Source: Desulfosarcina sp. BuS5 (lineage in GTDB: Bacteria; Desulfobacterota; Desulfobacteria; Desulfobacterales; BuS5). Taken from it: a stretch of 64,000 bases of DNA. Numbering within the stretch: position 1 is the first letter of the stretch; each line of letters starts with the position of its first letter. The notes beneath the pieces were generated by a model. The model was not told where the DNA came from, made no database searches, and saw nothing but the letters and a program-made list of their open reading frames with translations. The DNA lies in NCBI RefSeq assembly GCF_028752835.1, contig NZ_CP087952.1, positions 62,001-126,000 on the forward strand, read 5' to 3'. The position numbers and the translations under genes are program-made. This document shows positions 32,034 through 41,153 of the stretch, one piece after another.

Positions 32034-32243
32034 CAAATAAAAACGAAATATTTTTTAGTAATAATACTATATAATTTTAACTTGTTATAAGCTAAACCCT
32101 ATAAATTTTATTGCGGCTCAGTGACTCATGTTTCAGTGTGTATCAAATATAAATTATTTAATGATCGCCCGGATAGCCGTTATAACTACATAACTATTTG
32201 TAATTTTATATAATTTAAATACAAGCAATCCGTATATTTTATT

Positions 32244-32258
32244 TGGCATGCATATTGA
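32244..32258 (+). promoter_or_regulatory. Weak sigma-54-like promoter
   Basis: TGGCAT-GCATA-TTGA: correct spacing and -24 box, but the -12 box has A instead of the key C. Lies ~65 bases before the small ORF at 32322. Supported mainly by the enhancer-binding protein gene upstream. Confidence 0.35.
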
Positions 32259-32321
32259 AATCTATGAAATACATGAATTATAGAACTTGAAAACTATAAG
32301 CCTTTCCAAGGACAATATACA

Positions 32322-32531
32322 TTGAAATCATGTGACAAAAATCTGAAAGCAATTTTAAAATTAACTGATGCCATGATTGAGCTCGCAGTAAAAGGAGATG
32401 CGGATCGGGAAGATACAGGGTGTGGAATCCTTTATGGAATGCTGCTCGATTCAGCTTATAAACTTAAAAAACATGCCGAAAAAGAGAAACAGGCTCATAT
32501 TAAAAAGGGCTGGTGGAAAGAAGATCAATAA
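32322..32531 (+). CDS. Conserved-looking small helical protein
   Basis: 69 aa, TTG start (ATT GAA context) or a nearby alternative. LKAILKLTDAMIELAVKGD, EDTGCGILYGMLLDSAYKLK, then a Lys-rich KKHAEKEKQAHIKKGWW tail. Mostly helical and charged, one Cys in DTGCG. Not recognised. Located between the regulator and rubrerythrin, so probably co-regulated with the oxygen-defence genes. Confidence 0.55.
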   Translation: MKSCDKNLKAILKLTDAMIELAVKGDADREDTGCGILYGMLLDSAYKLKKHAEKEKQAHIKKGWWKEDQ

Positions 32532-32602
32532 CTCTAATAAACGTAATTAATTCAAGGGCCGGGGACTTATCCCGTGCTCATTTCTTAAGGAGGAATCAAA
32601 AA

Positions 32603-33178
32603 ATGGCAAGCTTAAAAGGAACACGGACAGAAAAAAATATTTTAACTGCCTTTGCAGGTGAGTCCCAGGCAAGGAACCGTTACACTTATTTTGCCGGCCA
32701 GGCCAAAAAAGAAGGTTATGTGCAAATAGGAGCAATATTTGAAGAAACCGCCAATCAGGAAAAAGAGCATGCCAAAAGGCTTTTCAAGTTATTAGAGGGC
32801 GGAGAGGTTGAAATTGGTGCAGCCTTCCCGGCCGGAGTTATTGGAACAACCCTGGAGAACCTCAAGGCTTCCGCTGCAGGAGAAAATTATGAGCATACCG
32901 AAATGTATCCCGGTTTTGCCGTAACAGCCTTAGAGGAAGGGTTTGAAGATGTTGCCCTTATATTTAAATCCATCGCAGTGGCGGAAAAACAACATGAAAA
33001 AAGATACAATGACTTGGCAGCCAACATTGATGCCGGTCTAGTATTTAAAAAGACTGAAAAGGTAGTATGGCGCTGCAGAAATTGCGGGTATTTGCACGAA
33101 GAAAACGAGGCTCCAGGAAAATGTCCGGCCTGCGACCATCCCCAGGCCCATTTTGAGTTGCTGGGTGAAAACTGGTAA
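32603..33178 (+). CDS. rbr: Rubrerythrin
   Basis: 191 aa from the ATG at 32603, behind AAGGAGG; the longer upstream frame is not used. N-terminal ferritin-like di-iron domain: FAGESQARNRY, EETANQEKEHAK, TALEEGFEDVA and AVAEKQHEKRY give the Glu/His ligands. C-terminal rubredoxin domain CRNCGY...CPACDHP. Reduces hydrogen peroxide to water using rubredoxin or NADH-derived electrons in the cytoplasm of anaerobes. First structural gene of the oxygen-defence island. Confidence 0.95.
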   Translation: MASLKGTRTEKNILTAFAGESQARNRYTYFAGQAKKEGYVQIGAIFEETANQEKEHAKRLFKLLEGGEVEIGAAFPAGVIGTTLENLKASAAGENYEHTEMYPGFAVTALEEGFEDVALIFKSIAVAEKQHEKRYNDLAANIDAGLVFKKTEKVVWRCRNCGYLHEENEAPGKCPACDHPQAHFELLGENW

Positions 33179-33187
33179 TCCTTTACT

Positions 33188-33518
33188 TTGTACAAAAAAC
33201 CGGTTTAACCGCGGAGAACGCAGAAATCGCTGGGGTATTACATTAAAATTATAGGGGCACGATGCATCGTACCCCTACTGTGGAAAATTATAACATCAGA
33301 AATTTACAAACTGAATAACTGTTTGATATTGTTAACTTTGGTGGATTCGTCGCTACGCTCCTTAATCCACCCTACAATTTAATATAAAAGTTGGTAGTTT
33401 GTAGGGTGGATTAAGCGAAGCGAATCCACCAAAAAAAATTGATTGTTAATCAATTTTTTACCTATCAGATAGTTATAATGAGTTTGTAAATTTCTGAACA
33501 TTTTAAAAGGAGGATAAC
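33188..33518. other. Intergenic region with palindromes
   Basis: Holds a 24-bp near-palindrome AGGGGCACGATG/CATCGTACCCCT (33253-33276) and the REP-like hairpin described separately (33340-33430). No gene seen. AAAAGGAGG at the end is the desulfoferrodoxin RBS. Confidence 0.7.
33340..33430. repeat. REP-like hairpin, second copy
   Basis: Left arm GGTGGATTCGTCGCTACGCT (continuing to 33375) and right arm 33401-33430 form a long imperfect palindrome. Same sequence as the inner module of the 3260-3489 repeat. Confidence 0.8.
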
Positions 33519-33893
33519 ATGGCTGAAAGACTGGAAGTTTATAAATGTGAGGTTTGTGGAAATATTGTCGAAGTTCTTCAGGGAGAAAAGGGCGAACTTG
33601 CATGCTGCAATCAGCCGATGAAACTTATGGCTGAGAACAGTGTCGATGCCGCCAAAGAAAAACATGTGCCGATGATAGAAAAAATTTCAGGCGGAGTAAA
33701 AGTTACAGTGGGTAGTGTGGCTCATCCCATGGAAGAGAAACACTATATTCAGTGGATAGAGATTGTTGCCGATGGAATGGCTTATCGCCGCTTTCTAAAT
33801 CCAGGTGAAACGCCCGAGGCGACTTTTCAGGTAGAGGCCGAACAGATTACGGCCCGGGAATATTGCAATCTCCACGGGCTATGGAAAAGCTGA
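33519..33893 (+). CDS. dfx: Desulfoferrodoxin (superoxide reductase, two-iron type)
   Basis: 124 aa. N-terminal desulforedoxin-like center I with Cys10, Cys13, Cys29, Cys30 (CEVC...CC). Catalytic center II ligands are His49 (KEKHVP), His69, His75 (AHPMEEKHY), Cys116 and His119 (EYCNLHGLW), exactly spaced as in Desulfovibrio Dfx. Reduces superoxide to hydrogen peroxide, which rubrerythrin can then remove. Good RBS AAAGGAGG. Confidence 0.96.
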   Translation: MAERLEVYKCEVCGNIVEVLQGEKGELACCNQPMKLMAENSVDAAKEKHVPMIEKISGGVKVTVGSVAHPMEEKHYIQWIEIVADGMAYRRFLNPGETPEATFQVEAEQITAREYCNLHGLWKS

Positions 33894-33935
33894 GGAAAGG
33901 CGGCGCTGTAATTCTTTTATAACAAGGAGTATAAT

Positions 33936-35318
33936 ATGTATTTTAAACAGGTTACTGCCGAAGGGCTAGGCTGCCTCTCTTATTTGATCGGATGCCCGGC
34001 AGCTCAAACAGCATGTGTTGTCGATCCCAAAAGGGATGTGCAGGATTATATCGATATTGCCCGTGAAAACGGTATGCAAATCACACATATTTTTGAAACC
34101 CATATCCATGCCGATCATGTATCAGGGAACATGGAACTTAGATCCAGGACCGGCGCTGATATTTATCTTCTCAAAGATTCTCCTGTCGACTACCAGTTTA
34201 AGGGGGTGGAAGAAGGGGATCGGTTTGAGATAGGTAATGTAAGGCTTGAAATAATCAAAACACCCGGTCATACGCCCCATTCCATTTCAATTCTGGTCAC
34301 GGATAAAACAAGGAGTGATAGTCCCTGGCTGGTTTTGACCGGTGACTGTCTTTTTGTGGGAGATATCGGGCGGCCCGATCTGGCCGGAAAAGAACTGATT
34401 GATGAACAGGTGGCCAATCTTTTTGATTCACTTTATAATAAACTGGGACGTCTCCCTGAAAGCATGGAAGTCTTCCCCGCTCACGGACAAGGTTCCCTTT
34501 GCGGCAAGGGTATGAGTGCCAAATCAAACTCGACCATTGGGTTTGAAAAATTAAACAATTCCTTTTTGAACCTTTCCAAAGATGATTTTGTAAAAACAAT
34601 GTCTGCCACGTTTCCGGAACGGCCTAAAAGTTTTACCCATATCATCGAAACCAATAAAATCGGTCCTCCGCTTCTGGAGCGGTGTCCGGTAACCAGGGAT
34701 CTGTCGCCGTTGCAGGTCAAGGATTATCTGGAACGGGGAGCCGTACTGCTGGATACCAGGGACAACGCTTCTTTCGGAGGAGTGCATATACCAGGCAGCA
34801 TTAATATAGGTTTTGCCAAACAGACCGCTAATTGGATAGGAATGGTAATAGAGCCCGGCGCTGAACTTATCATGGTGACGGCTGATGAGCAAAAATATGA
34901 TGCTATGTGCGTTGAGTTGCACAGAATCGGTTATGACAACATTATCGGTTATCTTTATGGAGGAATTACAAGCTGGCAGGAAGCCGGGTATCCTATTTCG
35001 CAATTGTGGCAGATTTCCACCGCAAAATTAAATGATAAACTTAATGCAGGCCATTACAAGCATTTTTTGGACGTTCGGACGACAGATGAATGGAATCTTT
35101 TTCGCATAAAAGAAGCTGAACATTATCCCCTCGCGGAGCTGTTGAAAAAAGCGCCGGATATTTCAAAAGATGAGGAGATAATTGTAACTTGCGGGGTCGG
35201 TTATCGTGGTAATATTGCCGCAAGCTTTCTTCAAAGTAAGGGCTTTGAGCATGTTCACAGCCTGGCGGGAGGCATGAAGGCCTGGATAAATGCGGGGTGT
35301 CCGATAGTGCAGGAGTAG
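33936..35318 (+). CDS. MBL-fold persulfide dioxygenase-like/rhodanese fusion (CstB-like)
   Basis: 460 aa. N-terminal metallo-beta-lactamase domain (about 1-250) with THIHADHVSGN, TPGHTPHSI and TGDCLFVGDIGRPDL as in ETHE1-type persulfide dioxygenases. Two rhodanese domains follow: the first (about 262-350; VLLDTRDNASFGGVHIPGS) has no cysteine at its active loop, the second (about 365-455; DVRTTDEW, VTCGVGYRGNIAASFL) has the catalytic Cys. Layout matches CstB-type proteins that oxidise persulfides in the cytoplasm. Between superoxide reductase and rubredoxin genes, so sulfane sulfur handling and oxygen defence appear linked here. Confidence 0.9.
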   Translation: MYFKQVTAEGLGCLSYLIGCPAAQTACVVDPKRDVQDYIDIARENGMQITHIFETHIHADHVSGNMELRSRTGADIYLLKDSPVDYQFKGVEEGDRFEIGNVRLEIIKTPGHTPHSISILVTDKTRSDSPWLVLTGDCLFVGDIGRPDLAGKELIDEQVANLFDSLYNKLGRLPESMEVFPAHGQGSLCGKGMSAKSNSTIGFEKLNNSFLNLSKDDFVKTMSATFPERPKSFTHIIETNKIGPPLLERCPVTRDLSPLQVKDYLERGAVLLDTRDNASFGGVHIPGSINIGFAKQTANWIGMVIEPGAELIMVTADEQKYDAMCVELHRIGYDNIIGYLYGGITSWQEAGYPISQLWQISTAKLNDKLNAGHYKHFLDVRTTDEWNLFRIKEAEHYPLAELLKKAPDISKDEEIIVTCGVGYRGNIAASFLQSKGFEHVHSLAGGMKAWINAGCPIVQE

Positions 35319-35397
35319 TAGGCTGTTCTTGAGCTTGATAAATTTTTTATATATGGATCGACAATTTCTAAGCTGAAATTAATTAAAGGGTGATATA

Positions 35398-35577
35398 ATG
35401 GTAAAACCGGAAGAAATGAGGCAGTGCCAGACATCAAATTGTGGATATATTTATAATCCGGATAAGGGCGACAAAAAAGGAAAAATTGCTAAAGGAACCC
35501 GCTTTGAGGATTTGCCCGATGACTGGCACTGCCCGATTTGCGGCGCCAGCAAAAAATCGTTTAAATCTTCAGTCTGA
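35398..35577 (+). CDS. Rubredoxin, CX4C type
   Basis: 59 aa. Iron ligands Cys10 and Cys15 ([13 protein letters not shown]) and Cys45, Cys48 (WHCPICGA). The first pair is spaced CX4C, as in Desulfovibrio Rd2, not the normal CX2C. RBS AAAGGGTG. 27 bases before the flavodiiron gene, so it is probably that enzyme's direct electron donor (rubredoxin:oxygen oxidoreductase pair). Confidence 0.9.
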   Translation: MVKPEEMRQCQTSNCGYIYNPDKGDKKGKIAKGTRFEDLPDDWHCPICGASKKSFKSSV

Positions 35578-35603
35578 CAAGACTGCAACAAAAGGAGCAA
35601 AAT

Positions 35604-36788
35604 ATGAAACCGCTGGAAACAGGAAAGAATATTTATAATGTTGGCGTTAGAGACTGGAATATTCGTGATTTTCATGGATATTCCGTTTATCAGGGGACAA
35701 CCTACAATGCCTTTTTAATAATAGATGAAAAAGTAGCCCTCATAGATACTGTAAAAAGTGAATTTGCTGATCAGCTTTTGGATAACATTGCCAAAATTAT
35801 TGATCCCAAAAAAATCGATTATGTAATCAGCAACCATACCGAGATGGATCATTCCGGCAGCCTGCCGCGTATTATGCATAAAATAGGAGAAGATAAACCG
35901 CTTTATTGCTCAAAAATGGGCTGTAAAAATCTTTCTCTTCACTTCAGTCAAAAATGGAATTATAAGGCCGTTGAAAATGGCGAAGAATTAAGCCTCGGCA
36001 AAAGAACCCTGGCTTTTCTTGAAACCAGGATGCTCCATTGGCCGGACAGCATGTTTTCCTATTTAAAGGAGGACAAAATCCTCTTTTCCAGCGATGCTTT
36101 CGGACAGCATTATGCCGGATCTGAAAGTTTTGACGATGAAATCGGCGCAGCAATCATGCCACACGCCCGTAAATATTTTGCCAACATTCTTTTGCCTATG
36201 GCGCCACTGATTCTTAAACTTTTAGAAAAAGTTAACGAACTCGGACTGGAAATTGATACTATCTGCCCGGACCACGGTATTGTCTGGAGGAAAGACCCCG
36301 CAAAAATCATTAATGCCTATCTTGACTGGAGCAGTCAGGAACCGCAAAAAAAGGCGGTTGTTATTTACGATACCATGTGGCACAGCACCCAGGCCATGGC
36401 CGAAGCAATAGCTGCCGGCATTGGTGAGGAAGGCGTAAGCGCCAAGCCGATCCACATCAGGAGTTCCCATCGCAGCGAAATCATGACCGAAGTCATGGAT
36501 GCCAAGGGAATAATCGTCGGCTCTCCCACCATTAATAACGGGTTGTTTCCCACTGTCAGTGATTTTTTAACCTACATGAAGGGTCTTAAACCAAAGAACA
36601 AGATTGGAGCAGCCTTTGGGTCTTATGGCTGGAGCGGCGAATCGGTCAAATTGATTAACCGGGAATTAGAGGCCATGAAATTTAAAATCATAGATCCGGG
36701 ACTGAAAATTCAGTTTGTGCCGGACAAGGAAAGCCTTGCAGCTTGTATCGAGTTTGGTAAGAAAATAGGAAAGTCAATAATAGAGTAA
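35604..36788 (+). CDS. fprA: Flavodiiron protein (rubredoxin:oxygen oxidoreductase)
   Basis: 394 aa A-type flavoprotein. Di-iron metallo-beta-lactamase domain: NHTEMDHSGSLP, MLHWPDSMFSY, LFSSDAFGQH and CPDHGIVWR supply ligands. C-terminal flavodoxin domain from about residue 250 (IYDTMWHSTQAMAEAIAAGI, GSPTINNGLFP, AFGSYGWSGE). Reduces O2 (or NO) to water in the cytoplasm with electrons from rubredoxin. Final gene of the oxygen-defence run; RBS AAAGGAG. Confidence 0.95.
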   Translation: MKPLETGKNIYNVGVRDWNIRDFHGYSVYQGTTYNAFLIIDEKVALIDTVKSEFADQLLDNIAKIIDPKKIDYVISNHTEMDHSGSLPRIMHKIGEDKPLYCSKMGCKNLSLHFSQKWNYKAVENGEELSLGKRTLAFLETRMLHWPDSMFSYLKEDKILFSSDAFGQHYAGSESFDDEIGAAIMPHARKYFANILLPMAPLILKLLEKVNELGLEIDTICPDHGIVWRKDPAKIINAYLDWSSQEPQKKAVVIYDTMWHSTQAMAEAIAAGIGEEGVSAKPIHIRSSHRSEIMTEVMDAKGIIVGSPTINNGLFPTVSDFLTYMKGLKPKNKIGAAFGSYGWSGESVKLINRELEAMKFKIIDPGLKIQFVPDKESLAACIEFGKKIGKSIIE

Positions 36789-36802
36789 ATCTGTAATAGA
36801 TT

Positions 36803-37132
36803 TTAACCGAGATAATTTTCCACCAACGCTGCTAACTTTTTTCGGTTAAAAAGGGGCTCCTTTTCGTTAAACTGATAAAATTTTTTGCCATTGACCATAA
36901 TAATGGGAGGATGCCAGGCGAATCTAACAATACAATAAAAGAAATTATCGAGCCATGGTTTAACTTCGAATGTAACGTTTTTATTTTTGAATTCATTTTT
37001 CAACATATCCTGAAGGATGGAGGTGGTCAGGTCGCACTCGTCACAACTGGTTTTAATACTAAAAGGACCGAGCTTGCCGGATCATTTAAATTGGGTAATA
37101 ACGACGGGCTCATGGGTGTTATCATTAATCAT
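36803..37132 (-). pseudogene. Thioredoxin/glutaredoxin-like protein with in-frame TGA
   Basis: 110 codons from the ATG at 37132, which follows AAGGAGG: MINDNTHEPVVITQFK, TGA at 37084-37082, SGKLGPFSIKTSCDECDLTT, then ILQDMLKNEF, WHPPIIMVNGKKFYQF. The CDEC (CxxC) redox motif, the cis-Pro-like HPP and the strand order fit a thioredoxin-fold protein. The RBS and reading on both sides of the TGA look intact. In remembered relatives this position appears to be Trp (TGG), favouring a nonsense mutation or sequencing error over selenocysteine; the call is open. Confidence 0.6.
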
Positions 37133-37396
37133 GATTACCTCCTTATAGCTGTTGTTAATGTATAGCATTTATCTTTTTAAGATAAAAGATTTTAAATTCT
37201 GGATGAGACAAAGTCAAAAAGTTTTTTCCAATATTCGGAAGGTATTAAAAATTGGAAAGGGAAAGGGGTTTTTGTTGTAACATCAAATAGTTAAAGCATT
37301 AGAGTGTTTTTTGAATGCTGAAGATAAACTGGAAAATTAGAAGACATTTGATTTGACAAAATAATTTTCAATACGAATAAGATAACAGGTTGAACT

Positions 37397-37621
37397 ATGA
37401 AATTTGAATATGAAATCACTAAACATCCGACAGAAACATTTAAATCGCTGGTTTATTTTTGCACCGAATCCGGACACTGCAATATTGAAGAAGTTGGCGG
37501 GGATGAGATAAAAATATTGACGGATATTTTGAATGACCGGGGAGCAATTGGATGGGAATTTGTTCAGGCGGTCTTTGCTAAAGATGGGGTACTGATTTTT
37601 TGGCGTCGCAAAATGAAATAG
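37397..37621 (+). CDS. DUF4177-like small protein
   Basis: 74 aa: MKFEYEITKHPTETFKSLVY, ILNDRGAIGWEFVQAVFAK, VLIFWRRKMK. The LNxxGxxGWEFVQ...FxRR ending is the DUF4177 pattern. Small beta-rich cytoplasmic protein of unknown role. No operon partner: IS4 follows 43 bases later. Confidence 0.65.
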   Translation: MKFEYEITKHPTETFKSLVYFCTESGHCNIEEVGGDEIKILTDILNDRGAIGWEFVQAVFAKDGVLIFWRRKMK

Positions 37622-37663
37622 ATAAAATTTTTTTATGCTAACAGTTGGTTATCTATTCTTCTT

Positions 37664-39019
37664 CAGTAGTGTCCGGTTAAGTTTTTGCATATAGCATTTG
37701 CTCTTTGATAATCAGATTATTAGACCATACGTTTTTTTCGTCAGTACGTAATTCGTTCTGGATGGTATTTCTAAGCTGACGAATCCTCTTTATTGATACA
37801 GGTTCATTAAACTGTTCATGGCAGTATATGGCCATAAGCAGGTAGGTTATTAACCCCGCAAGGATTTGAACCATCAGGCCATATCTACTGTGAGCAATCA
37901 AGTGGTACACTTTTAAATGTTTCTTCCACCATTTGAAAAAAGTTTCGATATCCCATCTAAGCTTATAAACGGTTGCAACCTGCTCGGCTGTAAGATCATA
38001 ACGATCAGTTGCCACAAAATATTTGACACCGGCAATTTTATAACCAACCAGTCGAACCGGCTTTCTGGTCTGGTTTACCCCAGGAGTGCCAAGAAGAACC
38101 ACAGCATCATAAAAAATATAGCTGTCGGGATCAACAGGCTGCTCTTTGATAATAGTTCTTGTTGTTTTCGCTTTGATGCGGCAAACAAAATGTTTTTTTT
38201 CATCCTGAAGAAGATCAAAATCCTTATGTGATTGATACCCCCGATCCATGATTCCTGTTTGGCCTTTTGTAAGGATAGACCTGACAAAGGGGCGTTCAGC
38301 GCCATTTCCATTTGTCAGATGAATTTTTATAGGAATCTTGCGATTGACATCAAAGCCGAAATGGCCTTTTGCTTTTTTAGCGCCTTTTCTGTAATCAGCC
38401 CAGTACATGGACAGAACTGCATCAATTAAAGATCCATCAATGGAAACGAGTTCACCGAGATCTGAATAATTTGATGGTAAAGCATTTTGTGCCTGGCTGC
38501 AAAGAGCTTGAAAAACATATTCAAGCTGTTCAAGCCCTCGAGAATTGATAATTTCGGAAAAACTGCTACGACTGATCCCTCCATCTGGAGCGACACATTC
38601 TTTGGCAAAATCGTCTTCTTTAAGGTGTTGAATAAGATCACGAGCTGATTCATGTTCTTGTAGATGGAAAAATATCAGTGCGTGAAGCTGATCTTCAAAA
38701 GTCATTTTCAATGGCCTGTGACCTCGGGATTTAAGCTGTGGCGTGTCAGGAAAAATCTTTTGCAAAGGTTTGAGAAATCGAGCATGAGATTGGGGATTAA
38801 AATTCTTTTTTGGGATATTGAATATGTCCATTTTTGTCTTAACTCCTTGTTATAATTATATTTTATAACAAAACGATAAAAAATTTTTATTTGGTTTGTC
38901 AAGTAAAAAATGAACATTTTTCTAATTTTTTTATCCCATATAACATGCAAAAACCTAACCGGACACTACTGAATTTTTTTATCCCATATAACATGCAAAA
39001 ACCTAACCGGACACTACTG
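37664..39019 (-). mobile_element. IS4-family element with duplicated right end
   Basis: Terminal repeats CAGTAGTGTCCGGTTA at both ends, target duplication ATTCTTCTT (9 bp; 37655-37663 and 39020-39028). The last 48 bp at the right end are present twice in tandem (38924-38971, 38972-39019), exact copies. Inserted just upstream of, or in the start of, the DUF255 gene. Confidence 0.92.
37677..38831 (-). CDS. IS4-family transposase
   Basis: 384 aa DDE transposase. N-terminal DUF4372-like region, DLGELVSIDGSLIDA (first Asp), GIMDRGYQSHKDFD (second Asp), and the Y-x2-R-x3-E-x6-K signature YKLRWDIETFFKWWK. Complete; ends within the left inverted repeat region. Confidence 0.93.
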   Translation of the reverse strand: MDIFNIPKKNFNPQSHARFLKPLQKIFPDTPQLKSRGHRPLKMTFEDQLHALIFFHLQEHESARDLIQHLKEDDFAKECVAPDGGISRSSFSEIINSRGLEQLEYVFQALCSQAQNALPSNYSDLGELVSIDGSLIDAVLSMYWADYRKGAKKAKGHFGFDVNRKIPIKIHLTNGNGAERPFVRSILTKGQTGIMDRGYQSHKDFDLLQDEKKHFVCRIKAKTTRTIIKEQPVDPDSYIFYDAVVLLGTPGVNQTRKPVRLVGYKIAGVKYFVATDRYDLTAEQVATVYKLRWDIETFFKWWKKHLKVYHLIAHSRYGLMVQILAGLITYLLMAIYCHEQFNEPVSIKRIRQLRNTIQNELRTDEKNVWSNNLIIKEQMLYAKT

Positions 39020-39028
39020 ATTCTTCTT

Positions 39029-40096
39029 TTAATTTTGGGAATGGAGGTAAACGTGCAGGCTGTTGATGCAAAACTGAATAAGTATGCTAATCATTTGGCT
39101 GGAGAGAAGAGCCCCTACCTGTTGCAACATGCCTCAAATCCGGTAAACTGGTATCCTTGGGGAGAAGAGGCATTCCAAAGGGCCAGGCAGGAGGAGAAAC
39201 CGATATTTCTCTCTATCGGCTATGCCACCTGTCACTGGTGTCATGTAATGTGGCACATGAATCGTTTGAGGATGAAGACGTAGCCGAGCTTTTAAACAGG
39301 AATTTCATAGCTATTAAGCTTGATCGCGAAGAACGACCGGATGTGGATATGGTTTACATGGCTGTATGCCGGCGCCTTACCGGTAGCGGCGGGTGGCCCC
39401 TTTCCATCTTTATGACAAACGAAGGTAATCCTTATATTGCCACTCCCCTTGCCGGTTTTGCATCCGAAATAGGCCTGGATTCAGCAAAATTTGAGAATCT
39501 CTTGAATAATGCGCGCAGCAAGCTCTTTGATATTCGCAGGAAACGCATCCACCCCCTAAAGGATGACAAAATCCTGACATCATGGAACGGACTTATGATT
39601 GCGGCCCTGGCTAAAGGCTATCAGGCTTTGGGAGACCAGGAATATATTAGGGCCGCCGGAAAAGCAGCCGATTTCATCTTAAAAAATCTCAGGACAAAAG
39701 ATGGTAAACTCTTACATCGTTACAGGCATGGTGATGCTGCCTATTCAGGGTTTCTGGACGATTATGCTTTCTTGGTATGGGGTTTGATTGAACTGCATGA
39801 GGCCACCTTTGAAGTCAGTTATCTTGAGGAGGCGATTGCTTTAAACAGAGCCATGCTTGATATGTTCTGGGACGAACAAAATGGGGGCCTTTATTTTTCC
39901 GGTGCGGAACTTTCTCCCCAACAAGGTGTTGTTATTTCATCCTGCCGGGCTCGATGCGGGCAGACTCGTGGAGCTGGTCCCTTTTGTGGAAAACATGCTC
40001 CCAAGAGATGGACGTCCCACGGCATATGTGTGTAAAAATTTTGCATGTCAGGCTCCTATTACCGATATAAATAAATTAGAGCCAATCCTTAAGTAG
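39029..40096 (+). pseudogene. DUF255 thioredoxin-domain protein (YyaL/SPATA20-like), decayed
   Basis: Signal-peptide remnant, then [20 protein letters not shown] and [10 protein letters not shown]...[11 protein letters not shown] 2-base insertion at about 39247 shifts the frame; it resumes [42 protein letters not shown] large internal deletion follows, then SWNGLMIAALAKGYQALGD and YAFLVWGLIELHEAT. A second shift near 39900 leads to the genuine end AYVCKNFACQAPITD. About half the usual ~700 aa. The IS4 insertion separates it from its promoter. Confidence 0.88.
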
Positions 40097-40256
40097 TGCC
40101 CATACACCACGGCTTGATGTTGAACCGGTGCCCTTGCTTATGAACGGACACGCGTCAGGAGGGTGAAAGAAGTGGAACAGCAGCGAAGGGAAAATCGGAA
40201 TAAAGCTATTTTTATTTTTTCTTTCTTAATTCCCAAAATTATCAAGAAAATAAAAG

Positions 40257-40859
40257 GTGAGAATTGAAGAAAGTCATCTTTTGAAAGAATACAGCATGAT
40301 AAAAATTATGTCTCGTAAAAACAAACCGGATAAAAATTCTTTTTATGCAGTATGCCGTGATTGCGGATCAATAAAAGATGAATCTTTCGATCATAGCCCT
40401 TGTGAGTGTGGGGGAGTTTCCCATGTTGATTCAGCCAGGTGTATACTTTGCGGAAAAAAGAGGGTTCGTGATCGTTATACCCTGATCGCCGCCGGGGGTC
40501 TTAAAGGACCAGCCGATTTTGCCAAGGTTCTGGCACTGGGTGCGGATGCCGTATACAGCGCCGGATTTATCAAATTTGAATTAGGTTGCGTTTACTGCCG
40601 ATCCTGCGAGTCGGGCAGATGCCCCACCGGTATTACAACCCAGGATCCCGCTCTTAGACGCAGGCTGGTAGTAGAACAACGGTCAAAAGAAGTTGAAAAC
40701 CTGATAAAGGTTTCAACAAACGAAATAGCCAGAATCTGCCGCCTGTGCGGCATAAGCAGCGTAGCCGGGCTTGCTGCTCACCACATGAGGTCATTGTCGC
40801 AGGAGGTGTCGGAGATCACACAAATACCGATGGCCCACAAACAATCTCATCAAATGTAA
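40257..40859 (+). CDS. Glutamate synthase C-terminal-barrel-like protein, short
   Basis: 200 aa, GTG start behind AAAAGG. N-terminal zinc-ribbon-like cysteines (CRDCGSIKDESFDHSPCECG ... CILCGKKR), then IAAGGLKGPADFAKVLALGADAVYSAGF, which is the FMN/glutamate-synthase barrel end, and GCVYCRSCESGRCPTGITTQ, the 3Fe-4S/4Fe-4S-like cysteine cluster of GltS. Most of the ~400-aa barrel is missing, so it is either an internal-deletion remnant or a stripped-down Fe-S protein. Confidence 0.55.
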   Translation: MRIEESHLLKEYSMIKIMSRKNKPDKNSFYAVCRDCGSIKDESFDHSPCECGGVSHVDSARCILCGKKRVRDRYTLIAAGGLKGPADFAKVLALGADAVYSAGFIKFELGCVYCRSCESGRCPTGITTQDPALRRRLVVEQRSKEVENLIKVSTNEIARICRLCGISSVAGLAAHHMRSLSQEVSEITQIPMAHKQSHQM

Positions 40860-41153
40860 GGATGAATAATTATGCGCTGGAAACAGTTATTAACTCCTGT
40901 AGCGAATATTGACAGTGAAAACGCCAAGGCCTATATCGAAAAACATAAAGAAGGAAAGTATGTTCTGTTAGATGTGCGTCAGCCATCTGAGTACGAAAAA
41001 TCGCATATTCCCGGAGCCAAGCTCATCCCTTTGCCGCAAATTAACGATCGTTTTGATGAACGTGTCCTTTCGGCAAGCGTGCATGAAAAACAAATTCAAA
41101 TAAGGTAGTATCGGTCATTCAAATCACGTAATATTATATAAGGAGGATGACCG

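Noticed and set aside
38924-39019. 48-bp tandem repeat as a minisatellite or CRISPR
   Set aside because: Only two units and both are the IS4 right end.
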